This document shows positions 6,011 to 11,873 of a stretch of DNA of 11,873 bases, one piece after another. The stretch is from Polaromonas sp. GTDB lineage: Bacteria > Pseudomonadota > Gammaproteobacteria > Burkholderiales > Burkholderiaceae_C. Position 1 is the first letter of the stretch. Each line of letters opens with the position of its first letter. The DNA is taken from contig JAHFQQ010000088.1 in the NCBI GenBank assembly GCA_023259235.1, forward strand, positions 1 through 11,873, given 5' to 3'. Under the pieces are notes generated by a model that saw nothing but the letters and a program-made list of their open reading frames with translations, was not told the DNA's origin and made no database searches. A program made the position numbers and the translations under genes.

Positions 6011-6620
6011 CCATGCTCCCCCTTCCAGCAACGGCAGCTTCGGCATCCAAAGCCGGGCCAGCCGCGAGTACAGGCAGCACGGCAGCAACAAAACGGAAAG
6101 CGGCCGCAGATACCACTCCCGTGGCGCTCTGACGTTCCCGGCGCTGGCTTGCCTGGCGCCTCATGGGGAACACGGGCCGTGGCAATACCCCGGATGCGCT
6201 GGCAGCCGCATATTTCCCCGCCAGCGCCCGCGCGCCGGAGCCCTCCGGGTCTTGCAGCGCCAATAGCCGTCATCCCGCGACCGCCGATGCCGTGGACTGA
6301 CAAATCGCGACGTGTGACTTTCGGTATCACTACTGAACCGTAGGTGCTGTCCTCGATTCCCTTTTTACTCCGCCAGGACACGGCGCAATCCTTGGGAAAG
6401 CTTCGCCTCGATGGACATTGTGCAGACGCCATTGAACGGCGCTGAAACTGCTGGGTGAAACTCAGTCGTCGCCCTTCGGCCCCGGGTATGAACCTGGCAT
6501 GGCAATTATTCAGCCTGCAATTCATTCTTCGCAAATAAGATTTCATTTTTCCGTGGAATTGGCCGTTTGTTTTGCACGCAGGGGCATGGCGCTTGAATTG
6601 CGTTCGTCCGGATCACGACT
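6011..6620. other. Gene-free stretch of about 600 bases between dsrE2 and the S24-like gene
   Basis: I see no supported gene, RNA gene or clear terminator here. Open frames on the minus strand run antisense into dsrE2 and have non-protein-like composition. A short minus-strand frame around 6370-6440 ends in a plausible-looking tail (MSIEAKLSQGLRRVLAE) but lacks a start with a ribosome site; it could be a remnant of a lost gene. The stretch lies between two converging operons, so any terminators for both should fall within it. Confidence 0.5.
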
Positions 6621-7016
6621 TCAGATGTAGTATTTCGAAGCGCGACGTCGCCCCGGGAGGGCCTTCTGGATAATGACGCCGCGCACGACGGTCAAATCAG
6701 TGAACGCCACATCCGCGAAGGCCGGATTCAGCGCATGCAGCACCCAGCCAGTGCCAGCACCAAGCAGTTGCCTGAAGATCCATTCTTCCCTGTGCCAGGC
6801 CAGCACATAGGAGCCGTCCCGGGCCAGCCCACCGGGCTCGATGATGATGATTTCGCCTTCCAGGAACTCGGGTGCCATGCTGTGACCCAGCACCATCAGG
6901 GCAAAGGATTCGCTACCCGCGCAGCCCGGCGCGTCAGCGTCAGCATCCGCAGTGCGGGCCGCCGCATCGGCGCAGGCGACCTGGTGGGGTGTGGGCGGAT
7001 TCGTGGGCATGAGCAT
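6621..7016 (-). CDS. Stand-alone S24/LexA-like domain protein, catalytic Lys replaced
   Basis: Residues 37-118 of this 131-aa product match the S24 (LexA/UmuD/phage repressor C-terminal) fold: FALMVLGHSMAPEFLEGEII with the nucleophile-position Ser at S46, then DGSYVLAWHREEWIFRQL and ALNPAFADV. In LexA the catalytic lysine follows this last strand (TVKR); the aligned residue here is R82, so self-cleavage is doubtful. The N-terminus is a short Ala/Asp-rich stretch with no helix-turn-helix domain. The ATG at 7016 is chosen because GAGG precedes it; it lies 25 nt after the stop of the reductase gene, and this is the last gene of the seven-gene unit. It may act as a dimerisation or peptide-binding partner instead of a protease. 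The family assignment is firm, the role unknown. Confidence 0.75.
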   Translation of the reverse strand: MLMPTNPPTPHQVACADAAARTADADADAPGCAGSESFALMVLGHSMAPEFLEGEIIIIEPGGLARDGSYVLAWHREEWIFRQLLGAGTGWVLHALNPAFADVAFTDLTVVRGVIIQKALPGRRRASKYYI

Positions 7017-7041
7017 GTGAACCTCGTTGGGTGGCGCGGAT

Positions 7042-8514
7042 TTACAGGACTTGGGTGAAAATTTGCGCTGCCGCCACGCCGACCGCACGCAGTTCACCGT
7101 GCAGCGTGCTGACAAAGCCGGGCGGTCCGGACAGATAAAAATCACAGTCGATATCAAACAGATCGACCCGCATGGCCTGAGCGATCTGCCGGGCACCGAC
7201 AGTGGCATCGGCATGCGACACCAGTTCGTATTCAAACTGGTCCAGTGCCTGTGACCAGGCGCGACACTGGTTGCTCAGGAAATGCCCGTCGCTGCGCGTG
7301 GCCAGCCAGAACAATGAGAGCGAAGGCGCCGCGTCCAACGCCAGCGCGTGCTCGATCAGACTCTTGATGGGCGCAAATCCGGCGTCACAGGCGGCAAACA
7401 CCAGGGAACGGTGGCCGTCGGCCAGCACGAATTCGCCGGTGGGCCCCAGCACCGTAACAGCCGTACCGGGCGAAATGTCGTTCGCAAACAAATGCCGCGC
7501 CAGGGTATCAGCCTCATTGCGCTCAATGAAAAAGTGCAGATTACGGTCGTCACAAGGGCAACTGGCCAAGGGGTAAGCGGCGTGCGCGTCCTGGCCCGGC
7601 ATGGTCCAGCCCAGCGACACCGACTGTCCAGCCAGGAAGCGCAGCCGGTGGCTGCGTGGTGTCTGCAAATGCAGCAGCCGCGTGTCGGGCGCCAGCACAG
7701 TGACCGCGTGCACCCGGGTCACGATGTGTTGTTCCGGCATGTCCAGCGGCCCGCCGGCCTCCAGCAATTCCAGCGTCAGTTCACTGCTGGCCGCGGTGTG
7801 ACAACACATCAGCGTGTAGCCCTGGGCCTTTTCCGCCTCCGATAACGGATAATCAAAGTGCCGGGTTTTCACAACTTCGCCGGCAATCACTCGCGCCTTG
7901 CACATGCCGCAACTTCCGTTGCCGCAACCATAGTTGAGTTTGAGCCCGGCATGCAAGCCCGATTGCAACAGGTCGGCATGTCCCTCCACAGCGAACTCGT
8001 GGCCGCTGGGGCGCACCGTAACCTGTGCCGTCATGACTTTGAGCATATCGTCCATCACTTCCAGCAGATCTACCGACTCGGTCGCCAGTGCCTGCGCCAG
8101 GCCCCGGGTGACCTGTTGTTCCAGTTCCCGCCATGCGCCGTCGCCACAACGCTGCGCGGCCAGATCCCGAATGCGTCTTTGCAGTGCGATCACCAGACCG
8201 TGATAGCGCTGCAAGTGCTTGCGCACGTTGGCCAGCTCATGGCTTTGCGCAAACAGGCGCTGTGCCAGCACCTCCTGGCTGGGCAGCATGCGCTCACGCA
8301 CTCTTTTGCCAAATGCTTCATCCCGGATTTGCGCCACCCGCTCCAACAAACCGGATTCCTCAAACTGCACACCGGGGTAAAGTCGCAGCAAGGCGTCGGT
8401 GGACACCATTCCATCACTCAAGACCAGTTCGCCCGCGCGTACCCGTTGCTGCAACACCCCGCGCGCAACGCCTACCAACTGGGCCGCCCGCCATACGCTG
8501 ACCTGGTGTGACAT
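7042..8514 (-). CDS. HTH-like domain fused to 2Fe-2S ferredoxin and FAD/NAD(P)H reductase
   Basis: The 490-aa product joins parts not usually found together. Residues about 5-48 (WRAAQLVGVARGVLQQRVRA, then a short wing and a second helix ALLRLYP) resemble a MerR/excisionase-type helix-turn-helix. Residues about 55-160 are Arg/Glu/Leu-rich helices, possibly coiled coil. Residues about 163-255 form a plant-type ferredoxin with C197-x4-C202-x2-C205 and C237 (LMCCHT). Residues about 263-490 form a ferredoxin-reductase module: an AYPLAS FAD motif (residues 313-318), the ACDAGFAPIK nucleotide-binding motif, and YLSGPPGFV near the end. The last part is like phenol-hydroxylase-type reductases. The ATG at 8514 is used because a longer frame runs into the dioxygenase gene. 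It may pass electrons to an oxygenase, or sense redox state through its cluster while binding DNA. The domain calls are solid for the last two domains, moderate for the HTH. Confidence 0.82.
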   Translation of the reverse strand: MSHQVSVWRAAQLVGVARGVLQQRVRAGELVLSDGMVSTDALLRLYPGVQFEESGLLERVAQIRDEAFGKRVRERMLPSQEVLAQRLFAQSHELANVRKHLQRYHGLVIALQRRIRDLAAQRCGDGAWRELEQQVTRGLAQALATESVDLLEVMDDMLKVMTAQVTVRPSGHEFAVEGHADLLQSGLHAGLKLNYGCGNGSCGMCKARVIAGEVVKTRHFDYPLSEAEKAQGYTLMCCHTAASSELTLELLEAGGPLDMPEQHIVTRVHAVTVLAPDTRLLHLQTPRSHRLRFLAGQSVSLGWTMPGQDAHAAYPLASCPCDDRNLHFFIERNEADTLARHLFANDISPGTAVTVLGPTGEFVLADGHRSLVFAACDAGFAPIKSLIEHALALDAAPSLSLFWLATRSDGHFLSNQCRAWSQALDQFEYELVSHADATVGARQIAQAMRVDLFDIDCDFYLSGPPGFVSTLHGELRAVGVAAAQIFTQVL

Positions 8515-8557
8515 GGTGCTCTCTAGCTCTTGATTTAGTAGCTGCCTGCGCCCTGTT

Positions 8558-9496
8558 TCACTGGGCCAGGAACTGATATTGCGATGAGCTGAAGGCAGCG
8601 GCGGTTGCGCTGGCAAGCGTTGGTGAATGAATGCGATCCAGATAGCGCGCACGGTACAACAGCCGGGGTTGCTGCACCTCGTCCACAAAACCAGCACGGT
8701 CATGCAGCACGTTGTTGCACACCAAGCCCATGCCCGGCTCCAGGCGAACGCGAAACAGGTGCGGCCCGTCAGCCTCCAGCGACTGCGCCAGGAACGCAAC
8801 TGCTGCGCGGGTTGGTACATCATTTTTCCACTGCACACTGCGCGTGCGTGCCGTGTAGCGCATATGCAGTGCACCACTGAATTCATCCACCGAGAACACC
8901 GGCCCGGCCTGCTCGGCGCGTGCCACGCCGTCTTCATCGCGCCTCTCGGGAATGGTCATGACGTCGGGAGCCATGAGCGCGCGCACCCAGTCAGGGTTGG
9001 CTTCGCGCACCGCGATGTAGGCCATTTCATGGTCCATCAGCGCATTCTCACCGCCTGCGGCAGCCGCACGCACACAATGCAGAATCATCGACCGGATGTG
9101 TCTGGACTGCGGGTGGTAGTAGCCATCGGTATGCCACTTGATGGACCGATTGGTATAGGGAATGAACGCGGTGCGATTGCTCATCGGGGCCGCTGCCGCG
9201 ATCTGGGAGATGCCGTCTTCATCAGCAAGCCAGTTGCCGTCCAGCCGGTGCAGCCCCAGCTGTCGCGCCAATTGGCGCGGGATGTCTTTGTCCGGGTCGC
9301 GAATCGGGCTGCGGTAGATGGCCATATTGGCCACGGTGCAACGTTGCAGCAACGCTTGCTGCTCCGCATCAGTGAGGGCCCGGGGGTCAGCCACGTCCAC
9401 CACCAGGTCCTGGGCACAGCGCGGATGGCTGACACGCTTGGCATCACGCCAGCGCTTGTAGGCAGCCTGGTCATCAAGGTTGAAAGGCGTATCCAT
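8558..9496 (-). CDS. TauD/TfdA-family Fe(II)/2-oxoglutarate dioxygenase
   Basis: The 312-aa product has the iron triad H122-x-D124 (KWHTDGYY) and H265 (NNVLHDRAGF). Arg278 or Arg282 (RLLYRARYLDR) is placed to bind 2-oxoglutarate. The length and the SMILHCVR...GGENALMDHE segment fit the TauD/GBBH-like superfamily. Such enzymes hydroxylate organic substrates such as taurine or other sulfonates, carnitine precursors or amino acids; the substrate here is not readable, and TauD itself is not implied. The ATG at 9496 lies 13 nt after the preceding gene and an AGGG precedes it. The reductase gene follows after 43 nt, although 2-oxoglutarate enzymes do not normally need a reductase, which makes the pairing odd. 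Its place inside a unit next to dsrA hints at an organosulfur or protein substrate; that is inference. Confidence 0.85.
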   Translation of the reverse strand: MDTPFNLDDQAAYKRWRDAKRVSHPRCAQDLVVDVADPRALTDAEQQALLQRCTVANMAIYRSPIRDPDKDIPRQLARQLGLHRLDGNWLADEDGISQIAAAAPMSNRTAFIPYTNRSIKWHTDGYYHPQSRHIRSMILHCVRAAAAGGENALMDHEMAYIAVREANPDWVRALMAPDVMTIPERRDEDGVARAEQAGPVFSVDEFSGALHMRYTARTRSVQWKNDVPTRAAVAFLAQSLEADGPHLFRVRLEPGMGLVCNNVLHDRAGFVDEVQQPRLLYRARYLDRIHSPTLASATAAAFSSSQYQFLAQ

Positions 9497-9509
9497 CCTG
9501 GCCCTGTGC

Positions 9510-10127
9510 TCAGTCACCAGTCGTGGCGGCACGCGTTGCGCGCGGCGCGCGCGGTTCGGTGGACAGCACGTCCTGTATGGCGCGCTGCAGCATCTGCACT
9601 GCCTCGGGCACTTCAATGGCCATGACCTGATCAACCACCCAATGCCGGTCTTTTTCCGGCATGAGCCCTTCGATGCGATGACCCAGATAGCGCACGAAAG
9701 CAAAGTCCGGCCCTTTGGGGCCATAACCAAACTTTGCGTAATGACTTGCCAACTCATTGAACAGGTCGATGAATCCGTCATGGTGACTGGGCTGGCCCGC
9801 AGCAGGCATGCCCAGCAAGGTGTCCTCATTGTCCTGCAACACCTCGGCTACACGCCGCACCAGAGCCGTGATGAACTCAGCGCGCCCGTCTGCACTCATA
9901 CGCTCATATACCATGCGGTCGAGCACATGGATGAAAAACACCAGCACCTCCCGCGTGAACGCGAAATATTGCGGTCCGACGTCGATGTCGAAGTGCGCCG
10001 AACGCATCTGCTTGAGCATGTTCTGCGCCACCTTCCAGACGATGAACGCCATCGCGCCGGCAGTCTGCTGCGGGGTCCTGGTGGCTCCCGATCGGAACCA
10101 CTGGCTCTTGATTCTGATATTGGCCAT
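9510..10127 (-). CDS. Helical 205-aa protein of unknown function
   Basis: I do not recognise the family. The protein appears almost wholly helical and soluble: an aromatic-rich helix (YFAFTREVLVFFIHVLDRMVY, about residues 54-74), a second helical half with LFNELASHYAKFGYGPKGPD, and a basic, disordered-looking tail (EPRAPRATRAATTGD). No cysteine is present, so it is neither a redox nor a sulfur carrier protein itself. A histidine pair (PSHHDGFIDLF) could bind metal. The chosen ATG at 10127 starts MANIRIKSQWFRS; upstream codons look non-coding. It lies 87 nt after the DsrC-like gene and 13 nt before the dioxygenase gene on the same strand, so it belongs to the seven-gene unit. Confidence 0.75.
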   Translation of the reverse strand: MANIRIKSQWFRSGATRTPQQTAGAMAFIVWKVAQNMLKQMRSAHFDIDVGPQYFAFTREVLVFFIHVLDRMVYERMSADGRAEFITALVRRVAEVLQDNEDTLLGMPAAGQPSHHDGFIDLFNELASHYAKFGYGPKGPDFAFVRYLGHRIEGLMPEKDRHWVVDQVMAIEVPEAVQMLQRAIQDVLSTEPRAPRATRAATTGD

Positions 10128-10214
10128 GATCAACCCGGCGTCGGGCCGCTCCAAGTGGTCCGAATCCCCATTCGGCGGCAGTAAAACACACAAAGTAATA
10201 AACCCGGCCTCATC

Positions 10215-10544
10215 TCAGTATCCGCCTTTGCCCAGGGGCTGGGGCAACGCAGCCACCTTCGGGCCCTGCTTGGCCGGGCCAACGGGAAACAAGTCATACA
10301 GGTATTTGCTGTCCACTTCAGGACGGATTGCCGACATGCCCTTGAGCATATTGCGAAAATTCGGGGTGTGGCCGTGTTCGCGGTACTCGCTTCGCAGGTA
10401 GTTGACAACCTCCCAGTGCGCGTCGGTCAGGTCAATGTTCTCAGCTGCAGCAATCACGCGCACCGCGTCATCTTCGAATACCGGCTCCATCAGGTAGCCC
10501 TGATCGTCGGTCTCGTGTTCCACACCATTGATGTTGTAGCCCAT
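10215..10544 (-). CDS. rspA: DsrC/TusE-family protein without cysteines (RspA-like)
   Basis: The 109-aa product follows the DsrC pattern throughout: D-GYL--P--W-like N-terminus (DDQGYLMEPVFEDDAV), LTDAHWEVVNYLRSEYREHG, the helix-turn-helix-like middle TPNFRNMLKGM and KYLYDLFPVGPAK before the C-terminal arm. In DsrC this arm carries two cysteines (about ...GACKIAGLPKPTGC) that cycle sulfur; here the positions hold P95 and K106, and no cysteine exists anywhere in the protein. Cysteine-free DsrC paralogues have been called RspA and proposed to be regulatory. It cannot carry sulfur itself, so a role as a decoy, partner-binding or DNA-binding protein is likely. A strong AGGAGA site precedes the ATG at 10544. 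A canonical dsrC is expected in the dsr operon beyond the right edge. Confidence 0.9.
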   Translation of the reverse strand: MGYNINGVEHETDDQGYLMEPVFEDDAVRVIAAAENIDLTDAHWEVVNYLRSEYREHGHTPNFRNMLKGMSAIRPEVDSKYLYDLFPVGPAKQGPKVAALPQPLGKGGY

Positions 10545-10575
10545 GTTCCACTCTCCTATATGGCCGTATCGCGTC

Positions 10576-11190
10576 TCACACAGCCGCCGCCGACTTGTGC
10601 GGCACAAACAGCCCGCACCCGAGCAGCCGCCGCGACCCCACGCCGCACCGCTGCAGCTGCAGCGATTGTTGCGGAGCCAACTGGTGCAACATCAGGCTGA
10701 ACGTGTCTACGGGCCGCCCTGACACCTGCATGCGATGGCGCAGACCGCACACTGGCACCCCACCAATGCCCAGTTCGCCAAGCTCCCTGTCCACGTTAGC
10801 CATGAATGCGAGCTCGTCGCCATTGTCGGCGGCCACCCGGTACGCATAAAGCGTGGCGTGCGGCTGAAGTTCGCGCAGATGCGGCACGCCCAGACGCAGG
10901 GTTTCACCAGCGACCGTCAGCACAGCCCCCTGAAACGACAGCAACTCAGTGGCACGCGAGGCGCCCAGCCTCAGCATCAGGCGCACGCGCCGCGACAAAA
11001 GGGCTGATTCGCCGAGGCCATGCACGACTTTGATCGGATGAATTCCGGCCAGGGATTCGCTCACCAGCCACGGCCACTGCTCACACAAGGCCAGTTGCAG
11101 GGCTTGGGCATGGTCGCGCAGCAGCGTTTGCGCGTCCATCGGAAACACCACGTCCACGGTTCGGTCTGCCAGCAGGTGCACGGTACTCAT
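10576..11190 (-). CDS. cas6: Solitary Cas6/Cmx6-like protein
   Basis: The 204-aa product matches the Cas6/Cmx6 family of CRISPR RNA endonucleases (the type I-MYXAN form) as I know it: VDVVFPMDAQTLLRDHAQAL near residues 12-31, IHPIKVV (50-56), an LGVPHLRELQPHATLYAYRV segment (100-119), and the glycine-rich C-terminal loop GVGSRRLLGCGLFVPHK (183-199). H27 is the best candidate for the catalytic histidine. No other cas gene and no CRISPR array lie in the window. The ATG at 11190 overlaps the stop of the preceding small gene by 4 nt (ATGA), which fixes the start and shows translational coupling. The DsrC-like gene follows after 31 nt. A role in RNA binding or cleavage for sulfur genes is plausible but inferred; a normal CRISPR role elsewhere in the genome is also possible. 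Confidence 0.8.
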   Translation of the reverse strand: MSTVHLLADRTVDVVFPMDAQTLLRDHAQALQLALCEQWPWLVSESLAGIHPIKVVHGLGESALLSRRVRLMLRLGASRATELLSFQGAVLTVAGETLRLGVPHLRELQPHATLYAYRVAADNGDELAFMANVDRELGELGIGGVPVCGLRHRMQVSGRPVDTFSLMLHQLAPQQSLQLQRCGVGSRRLLGCGLFVPHKSAAAV

Positions 11191-11426
11191 TCTGGGCACT
11201 GCTCTGGCGGTATTGGCTCTGGCTGGGCCTGGGCCCAGCGCACCAAGGCTTCACCCCACAAGCGCGCCGTCTGGGGGTCGATTTCGAATACCGTGAAACG
11301 GCTGCCCTCCCGAATACGGGTGCGCAGCAGACTCATGCCGCCTCCGTCGTGGTCGAGCTGCTGCAATTCGATGACCTGACGACCCAAGGGACTGGTCAGC
11401 TTTTCGATTGGCGTGATCGTACTCAT
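11187..11426 (-). CDS. 79-aa protein of unknown function coupled to cas6-like gene
   Basis: I do not recognise a named family with confidence. The protein starts MSTITPIEKLTSPLGRQVIE and contains GGGMSLLRTRIREGSRFTVFEI followed by DPQTARLWGEALVRWA, suggesting three or four strands and a C-terminal helix. It is small, soluble and acidic at the end. The stop overlaps the start of the cas6-like gene by 4 nt. It is the first gene of the seven-gene unit and reads away from dsrA; an inverted repeat lies 19-47 nt before its ATG. A longer upstream frame (to 11555) runs through the shared promoter region and is rejected. An accessory or specificity partner of the Cas6-like protein is possible but is inference. 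Confidence 0.7.
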   Translation of the reverse strand: MSTITPIEKLTSPLGRQVIELQQLDHDGGGMSLLRTRIREGSRFTVFEIDPQTARLWGEALVRWAQAQPEPIPPEQCPE

Positions 11427-11444
11427 GCCCGCTATTTGGCGCAA

Positions 11445-11473
11445 GAGTCGGCATTGCCGTCTATAGCCGACTC
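11445..11473 (-). promoter_or_regulatory. Inverted repeat (8-bp arms) in the probable leader of the cas6-like unit
   Basis: GAGTCGGC (11445-11452) and GCCGACTC (11466-11473) form a perfect 8-bp stem around 13 nt. A competing smaller stem, CGGC-ATT-GCCG (11449-11459), uses part of the same bases. It lies 19-47 nt upstream of the first ATG of the minus-strand unit, so it may be transcribed as a leader hairpin. An operator at DNA level is the alternative reading. Confidence 0.5.
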
Positions 11474-11486
11474 GGGTGGGACGATA

Positions 11487-11501
11487 TAGCCCCAATGGGT
11501 A
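11487..11501. promoter_or_regulatory. Near-palindrome upstream of dsrA, shared with tusA
   Basis: TAGCCCCAATGGGTA matches the minus-strand reading at 5117-5131 (TAGCCCATATGGGTA) at 13 of 15 positions. It lies 137 nt upstream of the dsrA start and 60 nt upstream of the first minus-strand gene, so one bound regulator could affect both directions. Confidence 0.5.
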
Positions 11502-11516
11502 GTCCTGAATACTCAA

Positions 11517-11532
11517 CGAGGGTGATAGCGCA
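11517..11532 (+). promoter_or_regulatory. Second block shared with the tusA upstream region
   Basis: CGAGGGTGATAGCGCA corresponds to CGAGGTGATAGACGCA at 5147-5162, with the same 28-nt distance between ATGGG and TGATAG. Confidence 0.45.
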
Positions 11533-11547
11533 TGAGGCCTGTGCAAC

Positions 11548-11561
11548 CGTACCATTTATCC
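11548..11561 (+). promoter_or_regulatory. Third block shared with the tusA upstream region
   Basis: CGTACCATTTATCC matches CGTGCCATTTATCC at 5225-5238 in 13 of 14 positions and lies 77-90 nt upstream of the dsrA start codon. Confidence 0.4.
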
Positions 11562-11637
11562 GAGCGTTGACCATGAACCGGCCCGAAACAGCAGACCTTG
11601 CCACCCGCCGATGGCCGCCACCTGACAGGAGACACCC

Positions 11638-11873
11638 ATGAGCAAGACACCGCACGACACCCCGATGCTCGACCAGCTTGAGAGCGGCCCGTGGCCCAGC
11701 TTTGTCACCGGCCTGAAACGCCTGGCCAAGGACAGCGACTACATGACGGACCTGGTCGGCCAACTGGAGCATTCCTACCAAACCCGCAAGGGCTACTGGA
11801 AGGGTGGTACGGTGGGGGTATTTGGCTACGGTGGCGGTGTGATTCCACGGTTCTCCGAAGTGGCCGACATGTT
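11638..11873 (+). CDS. dsrA: Dissimilatory sulfite reductase alpha subunit, 3' end cut off
   Basis: DsrA with DsrB forms the siroheme sulfite reductase that, in sulfur oxidisers, runs in reverse and turns DsrC-bound sulfur into sulfite in the cytoplasm. The first 78 residues are in the window and carry the typical DsrA start: TPMLDQLESGPWPSFVTGLK (residues 8-27), LVGQLEHSYQTRKGYWKGGTV and VGVFGYGGGVIPRFSEV. An AGGAG site precedes the ATG at 11638. Siroheme and Fe-S ligands lie beyond the edge. The oxidative form is inferred from the sqr, tusA and dsrE2 neighbours and not tested by residues here. It is probably the first gene of a dsrABEFHC...-type operon. Confidence 0.93.
   Translation, partial: MSKTPHDTPMLDQLESGPWPSFVTGLKRLAKDSDYMTDLVGQLEHSYQTRKGYWKGGTVGVFGYGGGVIPRFSEVADM

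Larger units (their letters stand above)
11427..11637. promoter_or_regulatory. Divergent control region between the cas6-like unit and dsrA
   Basis: This 211-nt region must drive both dsrA and the minus-strand unit. It holds a long inverted repeat close to the minus-strand start, then three blocks shared with the tusA upstream region, all co-linear. I could not place a convincing -35/-10 pair for dsrA, which would suit activator-dependent control. Confidence 0.6.

Noticed and set aside
5662..6546. Minus-strand frame of 294 codons
   Set aside because: It overlaps dsrE2 in antisense and has a low-complexity, Arg/Cys/Ser-rich translation with no recognisable family.
8515..8937. N-terminal extension of the reductase frame
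   Set aside because: It overlaps the dioxygenase gene including its distal iron-ligand region; the ATG at 8514 gives a sensible domain start.
8627..9625. Open frame of 332 codons on the + strand
   Set aside because: It is antisense to the dioxygenase and reductase genes, which show clear catalytic motifs; its translation is His/Arg-rich without any family pattern and results from high G+C.
10576..11873. CRISPR array near the cas6-like gene
   Set aside because: I looked for regularly spaced direct repeats around the gene and in the rest of the window and saw none.

Overview
The window (about 60% G+C by eye) comes from a sulfur-oxidising proteobacterium, most likely a betaproteobacterium. This rests on a sulfide:quinone oxidoreductase gene, a tusA-dsrE2 pair and the start of dsrA (siroheme sulfite reductase alpha subunit) lying together, next to a proteobacterial rdgC. 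The oxidative (reverse) direction of Dsr is inferred from these partners. The species cannot be named from the sequence.

Layout. (1) 3-890, +: 3' part of rdgC, the one housekeeping gene. (2) 944-2641, -: sqr followed by a co-directional 136-aa gene of unknown function. The sqr upstream region carries two inverted repeats and a REP-like palindromic cluster. (3) 2927-4911, -: a two-gene HdrED/DsrMK-like module, an Fe-S protein with a CCG domain and a NarI-type cytochrome b, joined by a 4-nt ATGA overlap. (4) 5282-6010, +, divergent from it: tusA and dsrE2, sulfur-transfer proteins. (5) 6011-6620: about 600 bases with no gene I can support. (6) 6621-11426, -: a tight seven-gene unit that reads away from dsrA. 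In transcription order it encodes a 79-aa protein of unknown function, a solitary Cas6/Cmx6-like RNA-endonuclease-family protein, a DsrC-family protein with no cysteine, a 205-aa helical protein of unknown function, a TauD-type Fe(II)/2-oxoglutarate dioxygenase, a protein fusing an HTH-like domain, a helical region, a 2Fe-2S ferredoxin and an FAD/NAD(P)H reductase, and a stand-alone S24/LexA-like domain whose catalytic lysine position holds arginine. (7) 11638-end, +: dsrA, cut by the window edge.

How it may work together. Sulfide is oxidised by SQR. Persulfide sulfur can pass over TusA and DsrE2 towards DsrC and DsrAB. The HdrED-like module could oxidise a thiol or disulfide carrier and feed the quinone pool. 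The unit beside dsrA is the most unusual part: it combines an RNA-processing-type protein, a cysteine-free DsrC paralogue, a possible DNA-binding redox protein and a LexA-like domain without its own HTH. I read it as a candidate sulfur-responsive redox/RNA regulatory system, but that is inference. The tusA and dsrA upstream regions share three sequence blocks, two of them at identical spacing, which suggests common regulation.
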